NCBI GenBank assembly: GCA_021811565.1
Contig: JAJZOL010000058.1
Coordinates: 1 to 48,531 of the forward strand
DNA: 48,531 bases
Source: a bacterium
Lineage (GTDB): Bacteria > Armatimonadota > Chthonomonadetes > Chthonomonadales > CAJBBX01
Direction of reading: 5' to 3'
The position numbers and the translations under genes were made by a program. Under the pieces are notes generated by a model. It searched no databases and was not told the DNA's origin. It worked only from the letters and a program-made list of their open reading frames with translations. Below are positions 25,937 through 34,328 of this stretch, piece after piece (the first letter of the stretch is position 1; the number at the start of each line of letters is the position of its first letter).

Positions 25937-26590
25937 ATGACGGAATCGACTCCAAACGACACGAACGATACCAAGCCTAAGGAGTGTATCGAGGTGCGGA
26001 AAATCCGCGAGACGTATCCTGATGCCATTCTGGAAGTCAATGAATTTCGCGGCGATACGCGTATCACCATCAATAAGGAATATGTTCACGATGTAATCCG
26101 TTTGATGCGGGATGATCAGGAACTGGATTTCAATTTCTTCTCCGAGTGCCTAGGTGTTGATTATCTGAATACACAAGAGGGTGGGTATGCCCTAGGAAAA
26201 GACCATCGGTTTGAGGTGGTTTACAACCTCTACTCTTTACCGGATAAGAGGACTGGAAGAGGACGAAACAGACGCATCTTTATTAAGGCGGCTATCCCGG
26301 AGGATGATTGCAGCGTTACGTCTGTCACCGATATCTATCCTGGAGCGAATTTCCCGGAGCGTGAAATCTATGATATGTTTGGTATCACTTTCACAGGACA
26401 TCCGGATTTGAGAAGGATATTGATGTCGGATGACTGGATTGGTCATCCTCAGCGCAAGGATTATCCTTTGGGCGGGGAGCGCGTGCAGTTCCCTGATGGC
26501 AAGTTTGGCCCATCCGTTGGCGAAGGGGTTGTTCAACACCCTGGTGAGAGCTTTTTCGGTAAAACAGCAAGCGTTATTGAAAAAAACTGA
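25937..26590 (+). CDS. nuoC: NADH-quinone oxidoreductase subunit C
   Basis: 30-kDa peripheral-arm subunit that binds NuoD and NuoB in the connecting domain. It starts at ATG25937 (AGGAG at 25924-25928, 8 nt) or GTG25934; 217 residues. It has a short hydrophilic N-terminus, then the 30-kDa fold with HRFEVVYNLYS, IFIKAAIPEDDCSVTSVTD, and the family signature FPEREIYDMFGITFTGHPDLRRIL followed by RKDYPLGG. It is not fused to NuoB or NuoD. Confidence 0.95.
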   Translation: MTESTPNDTNDTKPKECIEVRKIRETYPDAILEVNEFRGDTRITINKEYVHDVIRLMRDDQELDFNFFSECLGVDYLNTQEGGYALGKDHRFEVVYNLYSLPDKRTGRGRNRRIFIKAAIPEDDCSVTSVTDIYPGANFPEREIYDMFGITFTGHPDLRRILMSDDWIGHPQRKDYPLGGERVQFPDGKFGPSVGEGVVQHPGESFFGKTASVIEKN

Positions 26591-26623
26591 TTTTTTTGAA
26601 TCCATTGGATGCCGGAGATATAA

Positions 26624-27859
26624 ATGGCTTTGAACTCCGATCAACTGAATACCCCTTCCTTGAACGCAGAAGGAATACAAATCGATCCCATAGAAGATAC
26701 CAAAATGGTCATCAATATGGGACCGCATCATCCTTCCACTCATGGCGTGCTTCGCATTGTGCTTGAACTTGATGGCGAGGTTATCATCAAAGCCACGCCA
26801 CACATGGGGTTCGTGCATACCGGCATAGAAAAAGAGGGGGAGTATCAGACCTATCTCAAGGCGGTCACCCTGACGGATCGCATGGATTATGTTTCGGCAT
26901 CCCTCAATAACATGGCTTACACGATGGCGGTCGAGAAGCTGTTGGGAGTGGAGCCGCCACCGAGAGGTCAGTATCTGCGCGTGATCATGTGCGAGTTGCA
27001 GCGTATCGCAAGCCATATGGTATGGTTGGGCACCCATGCGCTCGATATCGGTGCGATGACGATGTTTTTCTTTACTTTCCGGGATCGGGAGAAGTTGCTG
27101 GACCTCACCGAAATGATGTCAGGGGTACGCATGATGCCTTCTTGGATTGTGCCCGGGGGTTTGAGAGGGGATGCACCCGAAGGGTATGTGGAGCGGGTCA
27201 AAAAAGTGATTGATGAGCTTCCGCGACGTTTCGACGAGTACGAAATTTTGATCGACCAGAATCCCATATGGCGGGAGCGAACGCAGGGAATCGGGATGAT
27301 TACTCCTGAAGAGTGTTATTCTCTTGGAGTGAGCGGTCCTACGTTGCGTGGATCGGGGGTGCCGCACGATCTGAGAAAGGCGGTTCCCTATTCCAGCTAT
27401 GATCAATTCAAATTCGAAATCCCGGTCGGCGAATACGGGGATGTGTACGATCGTTATCGCGTGCGCATGGCGGAGATGAGGCAGAGCCGCGAGATCGTCA
27501 AGCAGGCTTTGGAGAATCTTCCAGATGGACCCATAAACGTGGATGACCGTAAAATCGTACCACCACCGCGAGAGGAGCTTGATCACTCCATGGAGGCGGT
27601 GATCCATCATTTTAAAATTTGGACGGAGGGGATACATCCGCCTGTCGGAGAGGCTTACGTGCCCATAGAGGGGCCTAAGGGGGAGTTGGGATTCTATTTG
27701 GTGTCCAATGGTTCCTCCTATCCATGGAGGATGCATGAGCGACCGCCCAGTTTCATGAACCTGCAAGCCCTTTCGAAAATGTGCGAGGGCAGGTTGATCG
27801 CCGACGTTGTGGCGATTATTGGCAGTATCGATATCATTTTAGGAGAGATAGACCGTTAA
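26624..27859 (+). CDS. nuoD: NADH-quinone oxidoreductase subunit D
   Basis: 49-kDa subunit that forms most of the quinone site with NuoB. 411 residues from ATG26624 (GGAG 9 nt upstream). An N-terminal extension of about 25 residues precedes MGPHHPSTHGVLRI, the quinone-pocket loop with the conserved His. MGFVHTGIEK, LTDRMDYVS, RVIMCELQRIASH, and the C-terminal HERPPSFMNLQAL and IIGSIDIILGEIDR follow. All landmarks of a functional 49-kDa subunit are present although its N2-bearing partner NuoB is not encoded here. Confidence 0.96.
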   Translation: MALNSDQLNTPSLNAEGIQIDPIEDTKMVINMGPHHPSTHGVLRIVLELDGEVIIKATPHMGFVHTGIEKEGEYQTYLKAVTLTDRMDYVSASLNNMAYTMAVEKLLGVEPPPRGQYLRVIMCELQRIASHMVWLGTHALDIGAMTMFFFTFRDREKLLDLTEMMSGVRMMPSWIVPGGLRGDAPEGYVERVKKVIDELPRRFDEYEILIDQNPIWRERTQGIGMITPEECYSLGVSGPTLRGSGVPHDLRKAVPYSSYDQFKFEIPVGEYGDVYDRYRVRMAEMRQSREIVKQALENLPDGPINVDDRKIVPPPREELDHSMEAVIHHFKIWTEGIHPPVGEAYVPIEGPKGELGFYLVSNGSSYPWRMHERPPSFMNLQALSKMCEGRLIADVVAIIGSIDIILGEIDR

Positions 27860-27883
27860 GCGCTTGTGCGCTTGGAGTTACGC

Positions 27884-28507
27884 ATGGACAAAGAAAATTC
27901 CAATTCCATAACCCCGGAGACCGATGAGCGAACCCATTGCAAGAAGGAAGGTCGCTTTTCATCGAATGCAGTTGCCGAGCTCGAGGAGATTATCACCCAT
28001 TATCCGAACAAAAAGGCGGCAATGCTTCCAGCGTTGTGGATCGCTCAGAGAGAGTATGGAGGATACATCACCCCCGAGGCGATAAGGGAGGTTGCTCGTC
28101 TTCTGGGAAGGTCTAAGGCGGAAGTGGAAGGGGTTGCGACTTTCTATTCCATGTATAATTTCAAGCCCAAAGGGAAGCATCATCTGGAAGTCTGCACATG
28201 TCTCACCTGTGGATGCGTAGGGGCTTATGGCGTTGTGCATAAATTGGAGGAGATGCTGGGAATCCATCTTGGGGAGACCACGCCCGATGGGGAGTTCACG
28301 CTTTCCGAAGTGGAGTGCTTGGATTGGTGCGAAGCGGGGACGGTAATTCAGGTGGGCAATAAATATTTCGGGCATGTAACGAAGGATAACGTCGAGATGG
28401 TTCTGGAACAGTTGCGCGAATCGGATGACCATACTCCAACCTCTCTTGCGGATGATATTGTAAAAATACTGTTGCCCGAGGGCGAACCTAAATCCAAGGT
28501 CGAATGA
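27884..28507 (+). CDS. nuoE: NADH-quinone oxidoreductase subunit E
   Basis: 24-kDa subunit of the NADH dehydrogenase module, with a thioredoxin-like fold holding [2Fe-2S] cluster N1a. I start at ATG27884 (GGAG 7 nt upstream), 207 residues. The first 30 residues are hydrophilic. The helical bundle follows (AMLPALWIAQREYGGYITPE, VEGVATFYSMYNFKP). Expected ligands are Cys104 and Cys109, and Cys145 and Cys149 (CLDWC). Two further Cys, 106 and 111, crowd the first loop (CTCLTCGC), which is unusual. A 121-bp inverted-repeat insertion follows the gene. Confidence 0.95.
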   Translation: MDKENSNSITPETDERTHCKKEGRFSSNAVAELEEIITHYPNKKAAMLPALWIAQREYGGYITPEAIREVARLLGRSKAEVEGVATFYSMYNFKPKGKHHLEVCTCLTCGCVGAYGVVHKLEEMLGIHLGETTPDGEFTLSEVECLDWCEAGTVIQVGNKYFGHVTKDNVEMVLEQLRESDDHTPTSLADDIVKILLPEGEPKSKVE

Positions 28508-28551
28508 TTCATGTTCGGGGGTCTCTTTCAATCACCTTTTGCGAGCATGTA

Positions 28552-28672
28552 TGAGTGTGTTGCACAAATGTATTTGAACCTCAAACTGATACAATATATG
28601 CATATTCAAGCCATTATATATCCAATATATTGTATGCGCACTGATTCTGATTATATTTATGCAACACACTCG
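28552..28672. mobile_element. 121-bp MITE-like palindromic element flanked by TA, between nuoE and nuoF
   Basis: The ends are inverted copies: TGAGTGTGTTGCACAAAT at 28552-28569 against the complement of the 3' end at 28655-28672, 16 of 18 matching. TA dinucleotides flank both sides (28550-28551 and 28673-28674). Inside, ATACAATATAT (28589-28599) pairs perfectly with ATATATTGTAT (28625-28635). It is more AT-rich than the flanking genes and has no ORF. TA duplication is the habit of IS630/Tc1-mariner-type elements, so a non-autonomous derivative is plausible. No transposase is in the window. Confidence 0.6.
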
Positions 28673-28701
28673 TATTTTAACGAAAATCGGAATTTGAAAA
28701 T

Positions 28702-30033
28702 ATGGCGGAATTAAAACTGCTTTTAAAATATCGTGATGTTCCCGGTATCGAGAATATTGATGTCTGGGAAAGTTGTGGCGGCTATGAGGGCTTGAAAAAA
28801 GCCCTGACCATGGAGCGTTCGGCGGTTATAGATGAGATGAAGATATCCGCAGTGCGCGGACGCGGCGGTGCGGGATTTCCCGCTTGGATAAAGTGGAGCG
28901 GAGTGTTAAAACATACCGACGCACCGCATTATCTGATATGCAACGGAGACGAAGGGGAGCCTGGAACCTTCAAGGACCGCGAACTTATGTTAAAGCTGGC
29001 GCATCAGTTAGTCGAAGGGATGATCATCGCCGCCTACGCCACAAACACCGACAAAGGTTATGTCTATATTCGCGGTGAATTTGTCGAACCCGCCAAATCC
29101 GTCCGAAAAGCGATTGATCAGGCGTACGCCAAGGGGTATTTGGGTCGTGGCATCCTCGGCAGGGAGGATTTTAATTTCGATCTCTACATCCACATGGGGG
29201 CGGGCAGCTATGAGTGTGGAGAGGAGACCGCTTTGATGAGCAGCTTGATGGGGGAGAGAGGCCAGCCTAGATTAAAATTCCCTCACGGAGCGCTTCCTGT
29301 CGACGCTGGCGTATGGGAATCTCCGACACTAATCAATAACGTGGAAACCTATTCTTGTGCGCCTCACATCCTGCGCAACGGAGGGGCTTGGTACGCCTCG
29401 ATGGGGACGGAGAGAAGCAAAGGCACCAAGATCATCTCCGTTAGCGGGCATGTGAAAAAGCCGGGAAACTACGAAATCGAGCTTGGAACCCCCCTCATGG
29501 AGATGTTGGACCTCGCAGGCGGGGTGATTGGCGGGAAGCTGAAAGCGATTATCCCAGGTGGATCTTCCGTGCCTATCCTCCCAGCTGAAAAATGCGTTGG
29601 AGTCAATATGGATTACGAATCCTGTCAGGCGGCGGGCACGATGCTAGGCTCGGGTGGGTTCATGGTGTTCAATGAAAAAACCGATATCGTGATTCTCATG
29701 CGCAGAACCGCTGAATTTTACGCTCATGAATCCTGCGGCAAGTGCACCCCATGTAGGGAAGGCACCCGGTGGATGTTCAAGATATTGGATCGCATCGTTA
29801 GCGGGGCGGGGCAACCGAGTGATATCGATTTGTTGCTGAATGTTTGCGATCAGATTGACGGCCGTTCCTATTGCCCGTTAGGAGATGCCGCCGCATGGCC
29901 GATCAGGGCGGGAATTAAGAATTTCCGCGAAGAGTTCGAGTATTGGATCACGCATAAGAAATCACCGATTGGTGATGATTGCGTTCCACCTGTGCCTTAC
30001 CGAATCAACCCGGCTTTGATACCTTTATCATAA
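28702..30033 (+). CDS. nuoF: NADH-quinone oxidoreductase subunit F
   Basis: 51-kDa NADH-binding subunit holding FMN and [4Fe-4S] cluster N3. 443 residues from ATG28702; the SD is weak (CGGA about 14 nt upstream), so translation or transcript arrangement may be affected by the insertion just before it. Landmarks are RGRGGAGFPAW (residues 52-62), CNGDEGEPGTFKDR from residue 80 (FMN/NADH), GAGSYECGEETALMSSLMG, and cluster ligands Cys345, 348, 351 (SCGKCTPCREG) and Cys391 (SYCPLGD). Complete. Confidence 0.97.
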   Translation: MAELKLLLKYRDVPGIENIDVWESCGGYEGLKKALTMERSAVIDEMKISAVRGRGGAGFPAWIKWSGVLKHTDAPHYLICNGDEGEPGTFKDRELMLKLAHQLVEGMIIAAYATNTDKGYVYIRGEFVEPAKSVRKAIDQAYAKGYLGRGILGREDFNFDLYIHMGAGSYECGEETALMSSLMGERGQPRLKFPHGALPVDAGVWESPTLINNVETYSCAPHILRNGGAWYASMGTERSKGTKIISVSGHVKKPGNYEIELGTPLMEMLDLAGGVIGGKLKAIIPGGSSVPILPAEKCVGVNMDYESCQAAGTMLGSGGFMVFNEKTDIVILMRRTAEFYAHESCGKCTPCREGTRWMFKILDRIVSGAGQPSDIDLLLNVCDQIDGRSYCPLGDAAAWPIRAGIKNFREEFEYWITHKKSPIGDDCVPPVPYRINPALIPLS

Positions 30034-30066
30034 TTTATTGATGAAAACGAATAGCGTGAGTGGAAT

Positions 30067-32262
30067 ATGCCAGAAACAGAATTGGTTAATATAAAAATCA
30101 ACGGGATTGCCCTGAAGGTGCCGAAAGGGGAAATGATCATCGAATCCGCCAAACGGATCGGGGTTGAGATTCCCTTTTTCTGCTATCATCCACGTCTCTC
30201 CATGAAGGAGGGGGGCGCAAATTGCAGGATGTGCCTGGTTGAGGTGGCGAGTAGAATGCCGGATGGAAGTCTGCGCAAAATGCCGAAACCTCAAACCTCC
30301 TGCAGTCTTCCCGCCGCCGAGGGGATGGAGATTGAAACCGAAACTGAAGCGTTGAATGCGGACAGACGGGGAGTATTGGAGTTTCTCCTAATCAACCACC
30401 CCTTGGATTGTCCGATTTGCGATCGCGGGGGGGAATGTCCGCTTCAGAACAACACATTGCATTACGGTCCGCCAACCACACGATTCATCGAGGAGAAGAG
30501 GCATTTTCCAAAAGCCTATCCTCTTTCCCAGTATGTTGTTTTCGATCGAGAGCGCTGCATCCATTGCGCGCGTTGCACCCGTTTTACTCGTGATATCTCC
30601 GGAGACGAGGAGTTGAATTTCCTGTGGCGCGGCGCGGACATGGAAGTGGCTACTTTCGATCATACGGAATATAATTCCCGATTTTCCGGCAACGTGATTG
30701 AGCTATGCCCGGTCGGCGCTCTTCTTTCCAGACCTTACCGATTTAAGGCGAGACCATGGGATTTGCAAAGTGTCAAATCCATCTGTACGCAATGCTCCAA
30801 TGGTTGCAATATAAAGCTGGATTATCGCTTGGATAGGGTGCTTCGTGTTAACGCGCGTTTGAACGAGGATGTGAACGAGGAGTGGACTTGCGACAAAGGC
30901 AAATTCGGAATGGACTACATATCCGACGAATCCCGATTGAGAACCCCCATGATTCGCCGAAATGGGGAGTTGTCGCCAGCTTCCTGGGAAGAGGCGCTAT
31001 ATCTCATCGCTTCCGAGTTGAAAAATGTTGAAGGTAAAGTCGCAGGCGTTGGCGGAGCCTATTCATCCAACGAGGATATATACGTTTTCCAGAAATTCAT
31101 ACGAGAAATGCTTGGCTCCAAACATATAGATCACCGCATGGGCCCCAATTTCCATTCATACAACTCAGGCTTGCTGAAAAGGTTCGGCTACCCCGCAATG
31201 GGCAACACCATCGCGGAGCTTGAAGACATGAAATCCACCCTCATTTTCGGATCGGATTTTGTCGACGAGCAACCCATCCTGTATCTGAGGGTCCGCAAGG
31301 GGTGGAGATTCAAGAGAAACAAGGTTGTGGAAGCGGCGCCTCAGGGGTTGATTTCCGAGGATGTTCGTCATGTAACTCAGTTTGCGGAAGTATCGCTGAA
31401 CTACAAAAACGGAACAGAACTACCTCTCGCCCAGGGGTTGCTCGCCGCGCTTTTGGAGGACAAAGGGTGGCCTTTGGAGGAACAAAAGCTCTTGAGCAAT
31501 ATCTCCGGTAAAACCGTCGCGCAATGTGCCTTGGAAACCGGCGTGGATGAAAAAGATATCCGCAAGGCTTCGGAATTACTCGCCACCGATAAAATGTGCA
31601 TCTTTGCGGGCGAATACGTAACACATAGCCCGGACGCTGCCGCAATTCTTGAAGCCCTTGGAGATATCGCGGTTTTGACCGGCAATGCGGGCAATTTGAA
31701 CGTGCCGGTAACGCGCAATAACGAGCAGGGAGCGATGGAACTAGGCATTCTACCGAACATGCTTCCTGGATACGTGCCGGAACAAAACCCGGGTATGAAT
31801 ACCGAGGAGATTCTGAACGCTTGCGTAAAAGGGGATTTGAAGGTTCTGTGGATAATGAACACCGACTTGGTGAAAGAGTATCATAACGCCGATTTGGCGA
31901 ATTCCGCTTTGGATGCGTGCCGCTTTGTGGTGGTTACCTCCCACTCTCTTACGGAAACCGCTGCGAAAGCGAGTGTGGTTCTACCGGTTCATAGTGTCGC
32001 CGAACAATGGGGCACCTTCACCAACGTCGAACGCAGAGTGCAGGCTTACCGCAAGGCATTTGAGATTTCTCCGGACATACACGCGGAATGGAAGGTGTTT
32101 TCCGATCTCTCCTCCATGCTCGGTTCGCCGATGTCCTACTCTGATGGGAAAGATATTCTCGTTGAGATAGTGAAATCCGTTCCTACTTTCGCCAAATGCG
32201 GTCCGAATACATTAGGGGATGAGGGAGTCATCTTGAACCCCGTTGCAGGAGGGAAGGAATGA
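30067..32262 (+). CDS. nuoG: NADH-quinone oxidoreductase subunit G
   Basis: 75-kDa subunit, 731 residues. N1b [2Fe-2S] ligands are Cys39, 53, 56 and 79. The N5 site has His111, Cys115, 118 and 124. N4 has Cys164, 167, 170 and 214. An additional C-x2-C-x3-C-x27-C set (Cys240, 243, 247, 275) marks the off-pathway N7 cluster kept in some bacteria. The rest is the molybdopterin-oxidoreductase-like fold (RMGPNFHSYN, LTGNAGNLNVPVTRNNEQG, VVLPVHSVAEQWGTFTNVERRVQ). Its stop overlaps the nuoH start in ATGA (32259-32262), so the two are translationally coupled. Confidence 0.96.
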   Translation: MPETELVNIKINGIALKVPKGEMIIESAKRIGVEIPFFCYHPRLSMKEGGANCRMCLVEVASRMPDGSLRKMPKPQTSCSLPAAEGMEIETETEALNADRRGVLEFLLINHPLDCPICDRGGECPLQNNTLHYGPPTTRFIEEKRHFPKAYPLSQYVVFDRERCIHCARCTRFTRDISGDEELNFLWRGADMEVATFDHTEYNSRFSGNVIELCPVGALLSRPYRFKARPWDLQSVKSICTQCSNGCNIKLDYRLDRVLRVNARLNEDVNEEWTCDKGKFGMDYISDESRLRTPMIRRNGELSPASWEEALYLIASELKNVEGKVAGVGGAYSSNEDIYVFQKFIREMLGSKHIDHRMGPNFHSYNSGLLKRFGYPAMGNTIAELEDMKSTLIFGSDFVDEQPILYLRVRKGWRFKRNKVVEAAPQGLISEDVRHVTQFAEVSLNYKNGTELPLAQGLLAALLEDKGWPLEEQKLLSNISGKTVAQCALETGVDEKDIRKASELLATDKMCIFAGEYVTHSPDAAAILEALGDIAVLTGNAGNLNVPVTRNNEQGAMELGILPNMLPGYVPEQNPGMNTEEILNACVKGDLKVLWIMNTDLVKEYHNADLANSALDACRFVVVTSHSLTETAAKASVVLPVHSVAEQWGTFTNVERRVQAYRKAFEISPDIHAEWKVFSDLSSMLGSPMSYSDGKDILVEIVKSVPTFAKCGPNTLGDEGVILNPVAGGKE

Positions 32263-33404
32263 TCATCCCGCAACATTTGGGTCCCATTGATATGGTGGCG
32301 GTTATCCCATACATTGCGATCATTTGCGTTTTGGCTTTTGTGTTGTTGCTGGTTCCCGGGCTGGTTTGGATAGAGAGAGTGGTTATGGCGCTCATGCAGG
32401 ATCGTCTCGGTCCCAACCGAGTGGGTCCCAGAGGGTTGTTGCAGTCCATTGCCGATGGCGTGAAACTCTTCTTCAAAGAGGATATTCTGCCCGCGAATGT
32501 GGATAAGATGGTTTATTATCTCGCGCCGATTTTGGTGATCGTTCCCGCTTTGGCGGCGGGCGCCGCAATTCCCTTCAGTATTGTGAAAATACGATTGGAT
32601 TCCGGCGCGGTGGAGCCAATTCCGATGGTGGTGGGAAACGTCAATGTCGGTATCCTCTTCATTCTGGCTCTCACGTCGTTGCAGGTTTACGGGATCGTCC
32701 TGGCGGGATGGGCATCCAATAATAAGTATTCCCTGATCGGCGGTCTACGGTCCTCCGCGCAGGTGATTAGCTACGAACTCGCTATGAGCCTTGCCATTTT
32801 GTGCGGGGTGTTTATTTGCCATTCGCTTAATTTGGTGGATATTGTCAATCATCAGGGCGGATATTGGTTCGGCTTTATTCCTAAATGGAACGTGTTCCAA
32901 TTTTACGGGCTTGGGGCCGTCGCCACGATCATCTACCTCATCGCCATGACGGCGGAGACGAACCGCGCACCGTTCGATCTTCCCGAGGCGGAATCGGAAT
33001 TGGTGGCGGGGTTCCATACCGAATACTCCTCCATGAAATTCGCCATTTTCTTCATGGGGGAATACGCCAGCATGTTGGTGGTTTCAGGAATCGCGACTGC
33101 GTTGTGGTTCGGGGGTTGGCAACCGCTATTCCCGTTTTTAGCCTTTATCCCGGGTTGGATATGGTTTATCGGCAAGTTGATGACGTTCATAATGATTTAT
33201 ATTTGGGTGCGCACAACGTTGCCGCGTTTGCGTTATGATGCGCTTATGTCATTGGGATGGAAAAAACTTCTCCCGATTGCTTTGGTGGTGCTGTTCCTGG
33301 TGGCGCTGGTGGATACCTTGCAAACCCCCAGCCAGCCAGTTGGTTCGCACATTGCTCAAGGGCATCTCGCCGCAAGTATGGTTATTGGCGAGTCGCAAAG
33401 ATAA
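32259..33404 (+). CDS. nuoH: NADH-quinone oxidoreductase subunit H
   Basis: Polytopic membrane subunit next to the quinone chamber, linking the peripheral arm to the proton pumps. 381 residues, start ATG32259 with GGAGGGAAGGA upstream. Landmarks are RVVMALMQDRLGPNRVGPRG in loop 1, an IADGVKLFFKED segment, the acidic loop TNRAPFDLPEAESELVAGFHTEYSSM, and IWVRTTLPRLRYDALMSLGWK. About eight helices. The next gene is nuoJ; the nuoI slot between them is only 62-83 nt of non-coding sequence. Confidence 0.96.
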   Translation: MIIPQHLGPIDMVAVIPYIAIICVLAFVLLLVPGLVWIERVVMALMQDRLGPNRVGPRGLLQSIADGVKLFFKEDILPANVDKMVYYLAPILVIVPALAAGAAIPFSIVKIRLDSGAVEPIPMVVGNVNVGILFILALTSLQVYGIVLAGWASNNKYSLIGGLRSSAQVISYELAMSLAILCGVFICHSLNLVDIVNHQGGYWFGFIPKWNVFQFYGLGAVATIIYLIAMTAETNRAPFDLPEAESELVAGFHTEYSSMKFAIFFMGEYASMLVVSGIATALWFGGWQPLFPFLAFIPGWIWFIGKLMTFIMIYIWVRTTLPRLRYDALMSLGWKKLLPIALVVLFLVALVDTLQTPSQPVGSHIAQGHLAASMVIGESQR

Positions 33405-33466
33405 ATTAATCATTTTTTAGCTTCCAAGGTTAGATTTTCACCGTTCTTCACGAACGAAACGCCTTT

Positions 33467-34009
33467 ATGGGGAGGGGACTTGCGATCTTGAACTGGTCAT
33501 TGATTGGCTTTTGGATCATGGCGATAATCTCCGTCTGCTCAGCGGTCCTTATGATCGCAAATAAAAATCCGGTCAGAAGCGCACTTTTTCTAGTGCTAGG
33601 ATTTATGATGCAGGCATTACTTTATCTCAGTATGTCCGCGCAATTCATCGCTGCGGTGCAGATCATCGTCTACGCCGGTGCAATCATGGTTCTGTTTCTT
33701 TTCGTCATCATGTTGCTGAACATAGGCTCTCCGGAGGCTTTGAAGGAACGCGGAGGTCTACAGGCTCCGGCGGCGGTTGTCCTCGCCATCGTTTTTTTGC
33801 TTCTTCTTGCCGGAGTGGGTGCGTTGGGAGGAAGTCAGATTAATCATCTGATGAACCCAAGTGTCATACCCAATTACGGTACAGTTGATGCGATAGGAAA
33901 GACGATTTTCGATCCGTCGAAACCTTGGTTGTTCCCTTTTGAGGCAACATCCATCCTGCTTTTGATTGGCGTGGTCGGTGCGATTACTCTTGCTAAGAGG
34001 AGACTGTAA
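33467..34009 (+). CDS. nuoJ: NADH-quinone oxidoreductase subunit J
   Basis: Five-helix membrane subunit. The family core [14 protein letters not shown] and [22 protein letters not shown], with the pi-bulge helix 3, is clear, with a further helix and a short tail. The frame opens at ATG33467 without an SD. TTG33488 has GGGGAGGGG 11-12 nt upstream and may be the true start (173 residues). Confidence 0.93.
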   Translation: MGRGLAILNWSLIGFWIMAIISVCSAVLMIANKNPVRSALFLVLGFMMQALLYLSMSAQFIAAVQIIVYAGAIMVLFLFVIMLLNIGSPEALKERGGLQAPAAVVLAIVFLLLLAGVGALGGSQINHLMNPSVIPNYGTVDAIGKTIFDPSKPWLFPFEATSILLLIGVVGAITLAKRRL

Positions 34010-34010
34010 A

Positions 34011-34319
34011 ATGCCTGCGGTTCCCACATCCTATTATCTCGGTCTTTCAGGCGTGCTATTCACCATCGGCATGATCGGGGTGTTGATAAAGCGAAACCCC
34101 ATTGTGATCTTTATGTGCATCGAGTTAATGTTGAACGCCGTGAACCTGTCATTTATCGCATTAGGCAGGCATTTTGGTCATATGGCCGGCCAGATGATGG
34201 TGATTTTTGTCATGGCTATCGCTGCCGCCGAAGTTGCGATAGGGCTTGGCATTATCATTGCCATTTTTCGCACCAAGGAAACCATCAACATTGATGAAAT
34301 CAACCTTTTGAAATATTAG
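34011..34319 (+). CDS. nuoK: NADH-quinone oxidoreductase subunit K
   Basis: MrpC-like antiporter subunit of 102 residues and three helices. I start at ATG34011 (GAGGAG 8 nt upstream), 1 nt after the nuoJ stop, rather than at an earlier in-frame ATG inside nuoJ. Landmarks are [22 protein letters not shown], the conserved Glu in [15 protein letters not shown], and the second Glu in [17 protein letters not shown]. Both helix Glu residues used in proton transfer are present. Confidence 0.95.
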   Translation: MPAVPTSYYLGLSGVLFTIGMIGVLIKRNPIVIFMCIELMLNAVNLSFIALGRHFGHMAGQMMVIFVMAIAAAEVAIGLGIIIAIFRTKETINIDEINLLKY

Positions 34320-34328
34320 GAGATCTCC

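Noticed and set aside
26237-27037. 266-codon minus-strand open frame antisense to nuoC and nuoD
   Set aside because: It lies wholly across two confidently identified genes, lacks an SD and family motifs, and is explained by codon bias of the real genes.
33405-33466. Possibility of a nuoI remnant between nuoH and nuoJ
   Set aside because: At most 83 nt are available and they contain no C-x2-C-x2-C ferredoxin pattern.
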